From contig JAUXTN010000070.1 in assembly GCA_030684355.1 (NCBI GenBank), positions 1 through 52,257 of the forward strand: DNA of 52,257 nt, read 5' to 3'. Position 1 is the stretch's first letter, and the number at the start of each line of letters is the position of its first letter. Made by a program: the position numbers and the translations under genes. The stretch comes from Pseudomonadota bacterium. Lineage in GTDB: Bacteria > Myxococcota_A > UBA796 > SXON01. The notes under the pieces were generated by a model. It was not told the origin of the DNA and did not search any database. It saw only the letters and a list, made by a program, of their open reading frames with translations. Below are positions 33,132 through 42,700 of the stretch, one piece after another.

Positions 33132-35845
33132 CAGTCCTCCACGGGGAAGCGGTCGGCGAGCCAGCGCACGCTGTCCTCGCCGTAGATGCGGACCTTGCGC
33201 ACGCGCTCGGGGTCCTCGTCGGTCACCCAGAGCGCATAGCCGGCGCGCAGCACGCTCTGTGTCACCTGCGGGCCGAGCACGCGGCCGGCCTCGCCGGACG
33301 CGAGGGCCACGCGGCAGCCGAACTCGTTCATCTCGCCGGGCGCGAGCGCGCGCTGGAGGCTGGTCGCAGTGTCGCACCACACGAGGACATGGACGCCGTG
33401 ATCGGGGCCTTCGGCGAGGAGCCGCCCCAGCATGGCGCCGGCGGGCGGCGTCTTCATGCCGACGCGCTCGAGCGCGCGCGCCCGTTGAAGACCGAACAAC
33501 ACGAGGAGCCAGGGCGCCCCGGCTCCCCGCGCGCCCCCGACGGAGGCGTCGCGACGGCGCATGAGCTCGGCGTGGGCCTCGTCGACGAGCGATTCGACCT
33601 CCGCGTGCTCGCCGATGCGGGCGGGGATCGGGAGACGCCGGAGGAGGCCCAGGGTGGCATGGGCGTCGTCCCCGTGGGCGAGATCGGCCGCCAGGAGCCG
33701 GCCCTCGCCGCGCGGGAGCTGCACCGCCACCGACGCGACCGCGATGAGCACCGTGCGCGCCGCGGCGGCCTCGTCCGGGCCCACGAGCAGCACGCTGCCG
33801 CGAGCCTGGCGGCGGAGGGGCCAGGCGGCGTGGCCCTCCTGGAGCGAGGTCGCCTCGCCGAGCCAGAGAGGCAGGACGCGGGGGCGGTCGGCGGTCGGCG
33901 TCGCGAGGGCGCGTACGAAGGCGTCGTTGTGGGCGAGCGTGGCCGGCTGGTTCCCGGCGAACACCACCGGCCGCCACGGGGCCGGGGCGCGGGCGCGGAG
34001 GGCGGCGACGCGGGCCTCGCGCTCTTCGCGCGGGAGCCAGGCGACCTGGAAGCGCACGTTGTTGCCGGGGAGCCCGCCGGCGTCGTTGAACACGGCCTCC
34101 CCCGGGCGCGAGAGGAGGCGCGCGGCGTCGTTGTCCTTGCCGAGCACCTTGTAGCTGTCGACCTCGCTCATCTGGAGCGCCACGCGCACGCCCACCTGGG
34201 AGAGCGTGCGGGCGTCGAGGTCCATCGCGGCCAGGGTCTGCGAGGCGAGGACCACGTGGATGCCGAAGCTGCGGCCGCGGCTCACGAGGTCGGAGAGGTG
34301 CGCGCGCGCCTGGTTCGCGACGGTGTCGTTGGCCTCGAAGAGGACCTGGAACTCGTCGACGACGAGGACGATGCGCGCGAGGCGCTCGCCGGTCTCGCGG
34401 CGCCACGCCGGCAGCTCGTCGAGCCCCCGCTCCCGGAAGCGTTCGCCGCGGCGGTTCAGCTCGGCCCGGAGCCCCTCGAGCACGGACAAGCCGAATTCGC
34501 GCTCGGACTGCACCGCCACGACGCGCACGTGCGGCAGGTCGCGGTAGACCTGGAACTCGACGCCCTCCTTGAAGTCCACGAGGTAGAGCTCGAGCTCCTC
34601 GGGGCTGTAGCGGGCGGCGAGGCTCTGGATGAGCACGTGCAGGAGCACGGTCTTGCCCGAGCCGGTGCGCCCGCCCACGAGCGCGTGGTGGGCGGTCCCC
34701 CTGCCGCCTAGCCGCAGCTCCAGCACGTCGCGCGCGCCGCGGCGCCCGAGCGGCACACGGAGCCCCTCCGCGGTGGAACCCGCCCACTCCTCGTCGGCGA
34801 GGAGCGTCGCGAACGGTACGCGCACGTCGTCCGCCGCGTCGGCGTGAGGATTCACCGCGGCGAGGATGCCCTCCACCACCTCGCGGGGCGGCCGCGGATC
34901 GAGCGCGATCTCGAGCGGCGCGCGCGTGCCGTGCCGCCACGACCAGCGTCCCCCCTGCGCGGCGATGACCGTCGCATGCCGGTACAGCTCGGCGCGGACG
35001 AAGCCCTGGGGCGGCTCCGCGGCCTCGTCCAACGTGAGCAGCACCTGCACGCCGAGCTTCGGGCCGTTCTTCGCGATGGAGAGGAGGCGCTCGGCCGCCT
35101 CGGGCCGGAAGCCCGCGGGGAAGCCCGCCACGACGAGCAGCCGGTAGGGCTCGGCGACCTCGCCGGCGATGCGGTTGTACGCGTCGATCGAGGCGTGATC
35201 GCTGCGCAGGTAGCGTTGGATCACCATCGACATGTGCGCGGTGAGGTCCTGCACGGCGCCCAGGATCTCCGACTCCTCGTGCCACACCTTCGGGCCGCGC
35301 AGGCGCTCGTCCAGGTGCAACAGTTCCGGGAAGCTCGACCCGAGGCCGATGGCGTCCATGATCGTGAGCCGCACCTTCCCGGGGGGCACCGTGGCGAGCA
35401 CGCGGGTCACGACGGAGACCAGTGCATCGCGGGCGGTCGCGAGCGCGGGGCCCGCCCCGGCGAACACGAGGTTGCTCGCGCAGAGCATCGGCACGAGCGC
35501 GGGCAGCTCGTGGGCGCGGCCGCTCCCGAGCCGCACGGACTCGGAGGTGCCGACGCGCACCAGGCCGCCCACCCCCACCGCGGCGGCGGACGCCGAACGG
35601 TCGTCCCACGCCCCGTCCGACCAGCCGGCCATGGCTCGCACCCAGAGCGGCGCCCCCGCGGTGGTCGTACCCGGGTGGGTGGCCCGCATCGCGCGGGCGG
35701 CGGCCTCGCGCGCGGGGGCCATCGCCGCGGTCAGGTCGCGCTCCAGCGCCTCCTGTTCAGCGGCATGTGCAGCGGCGAACGCGGTGTGCGCCTGGGCGAT
35801 CCCCTTGGCAATGCGAGCACGGGTGGCGACGAGGTCCTCGGACAT
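33131..35845 (-). CDS. Soluble FtsK/EssC-like ATPase with one intact and two degenerate ATPase modules
   Basis: This 904-residue protein has an N-terminal coiled coil (about 1-55), then three FtsK-like modules. Module 1 (about 90-300) lacks a Walker A. Module 2 (about 365-620) is intact, with Walker A GGRTGSGKT near 391-399, YLVDFKEGVEFQ near 421, Walker B RIVLVVDEFQ near 491-500 and VVLASQTLAAMDLD near 531. Module 3 (about 655-890) has only a degenerate VLLVGPDEAA loop. Multiple FtsK domains are typical of EssC/EccC, the motor of type VII secretion. Here, however, there are no membrane helices and no N-terminal FHA domains. ATG 35845 was chosen because the coiled coil starts there. It is the first gene of a three-gene overlapping operon with a WXG100-like gene. 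Confidence 0.85.
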   Translation of the reverse strand: MSEDLVATRARIAKGIAQAHTAFAAAHAAEQEALERDLTAAMAPAREAAARAMRATHPGTTTAGAPLWVRAMAGWSDGAWDDRSASAAAVGVGGLVRVGTSESVRLGSGRAHELPALVPMLCASNLVFAGAGPALATARDALVSVVTRVLATVPPGKVRLTIMDAIGLGSSFPELLHLDERLRGPKVWHEESEILGAVQDLTAHMSMVIQRYLRSDHASIDAYNRIAGEVAEPYRLLVVAGFPAGFRPEAAERLLSIAKNGPKLGVQVLLTLDEAAEPPQGFVRAELYRHATVIAAQGGRWSWRHGTRAPLEIALDPRPPREVVEGILAAVNPHADAADDVRVPFATLLADEEWAGSTAEGLRVPLGRRGARDVLELRLGGRGTAHHALVGGRTGSGKTVLLHVLIQSLAARYSPEELELYLVDFKEGVEFQVYRDLPHVRVVAVQSEREFGLSVLEGLRAELNRRGERFRERGLDELPAWRRETGERLARIVLVVDEFQVLFEANDTVANQARAHLSDLVSRGRSFGIHVVLASQTLAAMDLDARTLSQVGVRVALQMSEVDSYKVLGKDNDAARLLSRPGEAVFNDAGGLPGNNVRFQVAWLPREEREARVAALRARAPAPWRPVVFAGNQPATLAHNDAFVRALATPTADRPRVLPLWLGEATSLQEGHAAWPLRRQARGSVLLVGPDEAAAARTVLIAVASVAVQLPRGEGRLLAADLAHGDDAHATLGLLRRLPIPARIGEHAEVESLVDEAHAELMRRRDASVGGARGAGAPWLLVLFGLQRARALERVGMKTPPAGAMLGRLLAEGPDHGVHVLVWCDTATSLQRALAPGEMNEFGCRVALASGEAGRVLGPQVTQSVLRAGYALWVTDEDPERVRKVRIYGEDSVRWLADRFPVED

Positions 35846-35990
35846 CCGGGCAGTGTACCGTGGGAAGGTCGTGCTCGCCTGCGCGGTCCAGAACGTCCGT
35901 CCCGATGATGGTGCCCGATGCATCGCGACGGAGCGTGAGCGTCGGGTCATTGCGCCCGGACCGCGGAGTTAGACGGGACGCCTGGTTGGG

Positions 35991-37556
35991 GTGCACTTGG
36001 CCGACTACGACGTGGTGGTGGTGGGTGCTGGCCACAACGGCTTGATCGCGGCGGCATACCTCGCGCGCGCCGGCCTACGCGTCGCCGTGCTGGAGCGACG
36101 CGCCAACCTGGGCGGCGCCGCCGGCACCGTCGAGCTCTGGCCGGGACACCGCGCGGACCTGGGCGCGAGCGCGCACGTCGTCTTCAAGCAGACCGGCATC
36201 GCGGAGGAGCTGGGGCTGGCCGAGCACGGGCTCGAGTACCTCGAGTTCGACCCGATGTACGTCGCCATGTTCCCGGACGGCACGGCCATCCACTTCTGGC
36301 GGGACCTCGATCGCACCTGCGAGAGCATCGCGCGCGTCTCGCCCGAGGACGCCGAGGCCTACCGCCGCTTCGTGCGCACCTGGGCACCGGTGGCCCCGTT
36401 CTTCCTCGATCTCTTCACCTCGCCCGCCTCGCTCCCCGCCGCCGCCGGGCACCTCTGGGCCCAGCTCCGCCGCGGCGGCCCGGGCGCGATCGAGCTCGTC
36501 ACGGGGCTGGCATCCTCCCCCCGCGCGCTCCTCCGGAAGTACTTCCGCGATCCCCGCCTGCAGGCCGCGCTCGCGTTCTCCGCGTCGCAGACGGGCGTGC
36601 CGGGCGACACGGCCGGCGCGGGCGCGACGCTGCTCTGGTGGGCGATGAGCCACGCGTGGGGGAACCCGGCGCCGCGGGGCGGCTCGGGCGCGCTCGCCGA
36701 CGCCCTGAATCGAAAGCTCGCGGCGCTCGGCGCCACCGTGCTCCCCGGCGAGCCGGCACGCAGCGTGCGGCGTACGGCCGATGGCGTCGAGGTGGAGACC
36801 GACGGTGGCATGCTGAGCGCCCGCGCCGTCGTCATGGCGACCCACCTGAAGACCACGCTCCGCCTGCTCGGCGACGCGCTCCCCGCCCGCGCGGCCGCGC
36901 GCCTCGGCGCCGTCCCGCTCGGGAACGGTTGCGGCGTGACGCTGCACCTCGCCACCGACGGGCTGCCGACGTACCCCGCGCTCCCCGACGGCGGCGCCGA
37001 CGCCCACCGTGCCGTGCAGTTCTTCTGTCCGAGCCCCGAGCATCTCGACCGCGCCCACGCCGACTTCCTCGCCGGCCGCCCGCCGCGCGAGCCCGCCGTC
37101 GCGATCACCTCCGCGACCGCCTTCGACCCCACCCGCGCCCCGCCCGGCCGCCACGTACTGGCGCTCTGGGCGCAGTGGTACCCCTACGCGCTCGCCGACG
37201 GCCGGGGCTGGGACGACATCGCCGACGCGGAGACCGAGCGCATCCTCGACGTGGTGGCCGCGTACGCGCCGGGCCTCCGCAAGAGCATCCGCGAGCGGCG
37301 CTTCAGCTCGCCCGTCGTGATGGAGCGGGAGCTCGATCTCGCCCGTGCCAACCTCATGCATCTGCCCATGACCCCCGATCGCCTCCTCACCTCCCGTCCC
37401 GCCTGGGGGTATGCCGACTACCGCCTCGCGCCGCGCATCTACGCCACCGGCGCGAGCACCCACCCAGGTGGCGGCGTCATGGGCGTCTCCGGCCGTCTCG
37501 CCGCGGACGCGGTCCTTGCCGATTTGGGTGGGCCCAGCGCCGCCGGTGCCGCGTGA
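35991..37556 (+). CDS. NAD(P)/FAD-dependent oxidoreductase, phytoene-desaturase/PYROXD2-like
   Basis: This 521-residue flavoprotein opens with DVVVVGAGHNGLIAAAYLAR and LERRANLGGAAG, the FAD-binding signature of CrtI-type and PYROXD2-type oxidoreductases. It ends with GASTHPGGGVMGVSG, the C-terminal FAD contact of the same group. The length of about 520 is usual. These enzymes desaturate or oxidise hydrophobic substrates such as carotenoids, but most PYROXD2-like members have no known substrate. The GTG start at 35991 has GGTTGGG directly upstream. The next oxidoreductase gene overlaps by GTGA. No carotenoid genes are present in the window; the convergent lipid cluster is the closest candidate source of a substrate. 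Confidence 0.82.
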   Translation: MHLADYDVVVVGAGHNGLIAAAYLARAGLRVAVLERRANLGGAAGTVELWPGHRADLGASAHVVFKQTGIAEELGLAEHGLEYLEFDPMYVAMFPDGTAIHFWRDLDRTCESIARVSPEDAEAYRRFVRTWAPVAPFFLDLFTSPASLPAAAGHLWAQLRRGGPGAIELVTGLASSPRALLRKYFRDPRLQAALAFSASQTGVPGDTAGAGATLLWWAMSHAWGNPAPRGGSGALADALNRKLAALGATVLPGEPARSVRRTADGVEVETDGGMLSARAVVMATHLKTTLRLLGDALPARAAARLGAVPLGNGCGVTLHLATDGLPTYPALPDGGADAHRAVQFFCPSPEHLDRAHADFLAGRPPREPAVAITSATAFDPTRAPPGRHVLALWAQWYPYALADGRGWDDIADAETERILDVVAAYAPGLRKSIRERRFSSPVVMERELDLARANLMHLPMTPDRLLTSRPAWGYADYRLAPRIYATGASTHPGGGVMGVSGRLAADAVLADLGGPSAAGAA

Positions 37557-38812
37557 ACATCGCTGTCATCGGCGCCGGAGGGGCCGGCCTCGCCTGCGCG
37601 CGCCTCCTCCGGGACGACGCCCGCGTCACCCTCTTCGAGCGGGATCCCGACCTCGGCGGCCACGCCCGGTCGCTGCCCATCGAGGTCGACGGGGTCACCG
37701 TCCACGCCGAGACGGGGTTCAAGTACCTCATGCTCCCGAGCCACCGGCGCACGATGGCCTGGCTCGCGCTCCACGGCGTGCCCGTGCGGAGGTTCAACTC
37801 CGACGCGAGCCTCACCTGGGAGGCCGAGGGCGCCACGTTCGTCCTCCCGCCCCGGAGCCTCCGCCATGTTGCGCGCCTGCTCGGCAACCCGCGGAAGCTG
37901 CCGTACCTGGTCGGCCTCGCCTTGTTCAAGCATCTCACCCGGAAGATCGTGGAGGAGGATCGCTGGGAGCCGACCCTCGCCGAGTTCACCCACCCCCTCC
38001 TGCCGAAGGACTTCGCGTCGGGCTTCCTCCAGCCCTTCTTCGGCGCGAGCTGGGGAGCCTCGTCCTCGGTGATCGGCGGGTTCCCCATCTGCGACGTCGT
38101 ACGCGTGCTCCCGAAGGGGGTCGCCGTCGCCTATGACGTGCACGGCGGTACCTCGGCGTACGTCGCGGCGGTGACCGCGGCGCTCACGGGCGTGGAGGTG
38201 CGCACCGCGTGCCCCGTCACGGCGCTCCGCCCCGACGGGTCGGGCGTCCAGGTCACATCCGCGGCCGGCGTCGAGCGCTTCGACCGCGTGGTCCTCGCGC
38301 TCCCCGGCCAGCACGCCGTGGCGCTGCTCGACGAATGGCCGGAGTGGCGCGCCGTGACCGGGCAGGTCCGCACCTTCCCGACCCACATCGTCATCCACTC
38401 GGACCCGGCCTACATGCCCGCGGATCCGCGCGACTGGTGTGTCGTCAACCAGTTCCACCGCGACGGGGAGGCGTTCCTCACCGAGTGGTGCGGCTGGCTC
38501 GAGCGCCGCCCGGTGTTCCGCACCTGGCTCCCGGAGGGGCGCCCGATGCCCGCGAACGTACACTACGCGGGCCAATTCGATCACCTGGTCGTCACCCCCT
38601 CCAGCATCGCCATGCAGAAGCGCATCGCGTCGCTCCAGGGCACCGGGGGGCTCTACGCCGCGGGGATGTACGTCACCGAGGTCGACATCCACGAGAGCGC
38701 GCTCGCCTCGGCGCTCGACGTGGTCGCCGCCATCGCGCCCGACAGCGCCGGGGTGCGCGACTACCGGGCCGCGATCGCGGGCGGCCGCATGCCGGCCATC
38801 CAGGCGCACTGA
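37553..38812 (+). CDS. NAD/FAD-binding amine-oxidase-fold protein (COG2907-like)
   Basis: This 419-residue protein begins with a Rossmann motif, NIAVIGAGGAGLACARLL, followed by DPDLGGHARS. The middle holds ETGFKYLMLPSHRRTMAWLA, and the end has a GLYAAGMYVTEVDIHESALAS segment that fits the last FAD contact. Overall it resembles the predicted NAD/FAD-binding proteins often found next to fatty-acid cyclopropanation or desaturation genes, but no such gene is adjacent here. The start codon GTG overlaps the stop of the preceding oxidoreductase, so the two flavoproteins are made together and may act on the same compound. It is convergent with the SnoaL-like gene, with 33 bp between the stops. Confidence 0.78.
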   Translation: MNIAVIGAGGAGLACARLLRDDARVTLFERDPDLGGHARSLPIEVDGVTVHAETGFKYLMLPSHRRTMAWLALHGVPVRRFNSDASLTWEAEGATFVLPPRSLRHVARLLGNPRKLPYLVGLALFKHLTRKIVEEDRWEPTLAEFTHPLLPKDFASGFLQPFFGASWGASSSVIGGFPICDVVRVLPKGVAVAYDVHGGTSAYVAAVTAALTGVEVRTACPVTALRPDGSGVQVTSAAGVERFDRVVLALPGQHAVALLDEWPEWRAVTGQVRTFPTHIVIHSDPAYMPADPRDWCVVNQFHRDGEAFLTEWCGWLERRPVFRTWLPEGRPMPANVHYAGQFDHLVVTPSSIAMQKRIASLQGTGGLYAAGMYVTEVDIHESALASALDVVAAIAPDSAGVRDYRAAIAGGRMPAIQAH

Positions 38813-38845
38813 CGGCCGAGATCCTGCCGAGGTCCCGCATCGCGC

Positions 38846-39235
38846 CTACGCCGACGCGCGCTCCATCGCGGCCGTGTCGCTGTACTCCTCGTAGGCGAGG
38901 ATCCGCCCGTCGCGCACCGTGAACGCCCCGGCGAGGCGGTTGTGGCACACCCGCCCCGTCGCACGGACCACGTAGCGCTCGTAGGCCTGCACGAACACGC
39001 GATCTCCGGCCGCGGTGACGGACTCCACCCGCGCCTCCTCGTAGTCGAGGTGGTCGACGAGGAGGTCCATGAAGCGCGCGATCCCGGCGCCGTGGAAGGT
39101 GCCCGCCCAGGGCACGACCGAGGGGTCGCCGGGGAAGGTCCACGTGGCGTGCGGGTCCGTGAGCGCGAGCACGCCTGCCTTGTCGCCGACGAGGTAGAAC
39201 GCGAAGGCCTGGCGGGCCACGGAGAGCGGGGTCAT
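38846..39235 (-). CDS. SnoaL/NTF2-like protein
   Basis: This 129-residue protein has the pattern of the SnoaL-like alpha+beta barrel: helix AFAFYLVGDKAGVLALTD, then HATWTFPG and GTFHGAGIARFMDLLVD, and strands VFVQAYERYVV, HNRLAGAFTVRDG and ILAYEEYSDTA. Members include polyketide cyclases, isomerases and small-molecule binding proteins, and many have no known activity. It is the last gene of the lipid cluster, with its ATG overlapping the stop of the phosphopantetheinyl transferase gene (ATGA). A role in converting or protecting the reactive product, for example an aldehyde, is an inference from position. Confidence 0.75.
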   Translation of the reverse strand: MTPLSVARQAFAFYLVGDKAGVLALTDPHATWTFPGDPSVVPWAGTFHGAGIARFMDLLVDHLDYEEARVESVTAAGDRVFVQAYERYVVRATGRVCHNRLAGAFTVRDGRILAYEEYSDTAAMERASA

Positions 39236-39786
39236 GGGGGGCTCCGGAGCGCGAGGGCGCCGGCGAAGCCGGCGGGGACGGGGAGGGCGCGCACGCCTTC
39301 CGCGTCGAGCACGCGGAGGCGGCGGAAGTCGATGGCGAGGCCGAGGCCGAGGGCCTTGGCGACGGCCTCCTTGGCGGTCCACAGCTCGAAGAAGCGGCGT
39401 ACGGGGTCGGCGTGTCGGGTGACCTCCGATCGTTCGTCGGGGTGGAGGACGCGCGCATGGAGCTCCGCGGGATCGAAGCGCGGCGCGTTCGGTTCCACGT
39501 CGATGCCGACCGGGCCCGCGGTGGACACCGCCGCCGCGACACACCCCGGCGCGTGGGCCAGGCTGACCCAGACCTCGGGATGCTCCGGGAGGAAGGGCGC
39601 ACCCATCGCCGTCCGGCCGATCCGCACGGAGCCGAGGCCGAGCGCATCCGCGAGCAGGCGGCGCAGGCAGCAGCGCGCCGCGAGGGACGCGAACCGCGCC
39701 GCGGGACTCCGGCGTGCGAAGGCCGCGAGGTCCTCGGGGGCGACCGCGCCGAGCTCGCCGGGGTCGTGGGCCCAGGCGACCGTCAC
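39232..39786 (-). CDS. 4'-phosphopantetheinyl transferase (Sfp-type)
   Basis: This 184-residue protein carries the Sfp-family signature. RIGRTAMGAPFLPEHPEVWV is followed by SLAHAPGCVAAAV, VGIDVE (magnesium-binding acidic residues) and FFELWTAKEAVAKALG (the WxxKEA motif). It transfers phosphopantetheine from coenzyme A to the serine of carrier proteins. The obvious targets are the carrier domains encoded by the two preceding genes: S602 of the adenylation-ACP-reductase protein and S47 and S740 of the FkbH megasynthase. The GTG start at 39786 overlaps the megasynthase stop (GTGA). At about 184 residues it is slightly short for Sfp (about 220), the N-terminus being reduced. Confidence 0.88.
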   Translation of the reverse strand: MTVAWAHDPGELGAVAPEDLAAFARRSPAARFASLAARCCLRRLLADALGLGSVRIGRTAMGAPFLPEHPEVWVSLAHAPGCVAAAVSTAGPVGIDVEPNAPRFDPAELHARVLHPDERSEVTRHADPVRRFFELWTAKEAVAKALGLGLAIDFRRLRVLDAEGVRALPVPAGFAGALALRSPP

Positions 39787-42700
39787 TTGGATCGCACGAT
39801 CCGGAACTCGCGCCGGACGTCGCGGTTGCGCTCCATGCGGGTCACCTCGAACGACGCCGTGCCGCGCGCGACGCGAGTCTCCGCCTTCCACCAGCGTCCA
39901 CCCTCCTTGCGCTCGATGTCCACCTCCATGTCCCCGTTGTAGGTGATGTGTGTGTAGAGGTACTCGTCGTCAGGCAGCGGGTGCACGATGAGGGTCTGAT
40001 CCTCGGGGTTCGCGCGGACCCGCACCACGAAGCGCAGCGTGCCGCGCTCGGCCTGGAAGGTCCACGAGGTGAGGTCCGCGTGCGTCTCGCGGTTGTAGTA
40101 GAGCGCCTCCACCAGGTTGGTGCGATACATCTGCCCGCGGTACACGAACGTGGCCCACGTGGTCGGCTGCGACCATTGGTTGAACCGCGACGCGATGGCC
40201 TCCACGAGGAACTCGGGATCGCCCTCGAACTCGCCGCAGTGGGCCCAGGACCAGGCCTTGAGGTGGCGGGTGTTCCAATAGTGGCCGTCGCTCGCGATCT
40301 GATCGCGGATCTCGTAGCGCTCTCCGTTCACGGTCACGTGCCCCGACAGACGGTGGCGCACGCCGTTGGAGCGGAAGCTCGGGTAGAGCTCGTAGGCCTC
40401 CATCCCGACGACACGCTCCACGCCGACCCCGCTCGACTTGTCCATGTCGAAGTCCCACTCCACCGTGCCGTTGGGCCCGGTGACACGCCCCCAGGTGCGG
40501 CTATCACTGTACCCCGACGGGCCGATGCGCAGGCGCACGTCCGGCTCGTTGAGCGGCTCGGCGCGGCCGACCGGGTACCGCTGGCGGATCGCCACGTCGT
40601 ATTCGGACCGCGCGCGGTCCCGGAACCACGCCCACACCTCGGCGATGCGCGCCTCCTCGATGGGCCCGTTGTGGATCACGTAGCGGACGACCATCGAGCG
40701 TTGGTGGACCGGGTCGGTCCAGAGCACGTAGTACGCCTCGGTCGCGTTGACGGTCTCCTTGTCGAAGCGCACGCGGTCGTCCACGACGTCGCCGATGTTG
40801 GTCGCGGGGGCGGCCTGGGCGCGGAGCCCGTAGGCCGGGCGGCTCTGGGGGCCGCTCGGGAGGTTCTCGTAGTACCCGCACCGGATGAAGTACCGGGTGT
40901 AACGGGCGAGCAGCTCCAGGGCGGGGACCTGCTCGTGTGGCATGTCGGCGATGGCCGCGTGGAACGCGGTCTTCTCCGTCGGCGGGAAGAAGATCTGCTC
41001 CTCGGAGAGCCCGCGGATGAAGTCGACGAACGGGAAGAGCGCGTTCTTCCGGAGCCGCTCGGTGCCGAGGTTCAGGAACTCGCGCTTCCACACCGCCCAG
41101 GGGAGCGCGCGCATGCGGTAGCCCTGCGACCGGTGCCACTCGATGATCGCGGCGACGGCCACGCTCGAAGGGTGGAGCACGAAGTAGGCCCGGTTGAGGT
41201 TGGTCGGGCGCGTCGCGATGTGGACGATGGCCTTTGACACGAAATCGATGGGTGCCATCTCCCAGAGGGTGTCCAACATCGGCCAGCTGCCGAGCTGGAT
41301 GCAGCCCTTCAGCATCTGCGGCAGGAACTCGTCGAGCTTGGTGTAGTGGCCGCTCGAGAGCCCGCCCACCATGCCCGGCCGGTAGATGGCGCCGGGGATG
41401 CCACGCTCGGTGAACGCGGTCCACACCATCTTGTCGCTGGCGTACTTGGTCTGCTCGTAGCCGTTGAGCAGGTCGTCCGCGTGGAGCAGCGGGTCCGTCT
41501 CGCGCACGAGCCCGTCGCGCGCGTAGCCGGTGGACATGACGACGCCGAGCGTCGAGACGAAGTGGACCTGGATCGGGTTCGGCAAGTCCGCGATGGCGAG
41601 CCGGAGCACCGTCTCCGTGGAGTCGACGTTGGTGGGCTTGAGGTGGTGGTACGGGTAGACGAAGTTCACCCAGCACGCGGCGTGCACGATGGTGTCGATG
41701 CGCGCGGCGAGGGCTGCGAATTGGGCCGGGGAGAAGCCGAAGCGATCCTCGAGCAGATCGCCGAGGACGATGTCGACCCGGTCGAGGTCGACCCCGTCGA
41801 GCAGATCGTAGCGGCGGAGGTGGGCGACGATGCGCTGGCGTCCGTCCTCGGGCGTCGCGGCGCGGACGAGGCAGATGACGCGCGCGTCGGTCTGCTGCAT
41901 CAGCTCCGCGAGCACGTAGACGCCGATGTACCCGGTGGCGCCGGTGAGCAGCACCGAGCGCATGGGCCGGTCGTAGCTCCGGACGTCGTAGCCCTCGTGG
42001 CGGATGTCGTCGGCGAGCCGCCCTTCGTCGGCGAGGCGGAACTGGTCGGCGAGGAGCGTGGGCGCGCGGCCGGCCTTCACCTCCTCGATGGCGTGCGCGA
42101 GGCTCGCCACCGTCGGCTCGGGGATGGTCTGGAGCGAAACGCTCTCGGGCACGCCCAGGTCCCACATGCGGGCGAACGCCTCGGCCGCGCGGATCGAGTC
42201 CCCGCCGAGCTCGAAGAAGTTGTCGTCCACGCCCACGCGGTCGATGCGGAGCACCTCGCGCCAGATCGAGACGATCTTCTTCTCCCACGAGGAGCGCGGC
42301 GTGACGTACTCGGTCGCGAGGTCGGGGCGGTGGATGCGCGAGCTCTGGGCGACGGCCGCCTGCAGGGCGTCGAGGTCCGTGCCGAGGGCCGCGATGGTCG
42401 CGTAGCCCTCTCCCGCGCGCGCGCGGCTGCTCACCACGGGGGTGGCGACGCTCTCGGAGGCGGCCTCGCGGGGCTCCCGGCCCCCTGCGAGGCCCGCGGT
42501 GGCGAGCAGCGTCTCCGCGTCCGCGACCGCGAAGCGCACTTCCCCCTCCGTCTCGCTCACCGGGCACATCCCGAGGCCCTCGTAGAAGCCCTGCGCCACC
42601 TGGTTGCGCGCCGCCTGCGTGAAGCGGAGGACGACCTCGTCACGGCCGGCCGCCCGCGCGGCGTCCGCCACCGCGCGCACCATGGCGTGCTCGACGCGCC

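Noticed and set aside
35991..37556. Carotenoid biosynthesis gene
   Set aside because: The FAD motifs fit the wider PYROXD2/CrtI group, but no phytoene synthase or other carotenoid gene is in the window.
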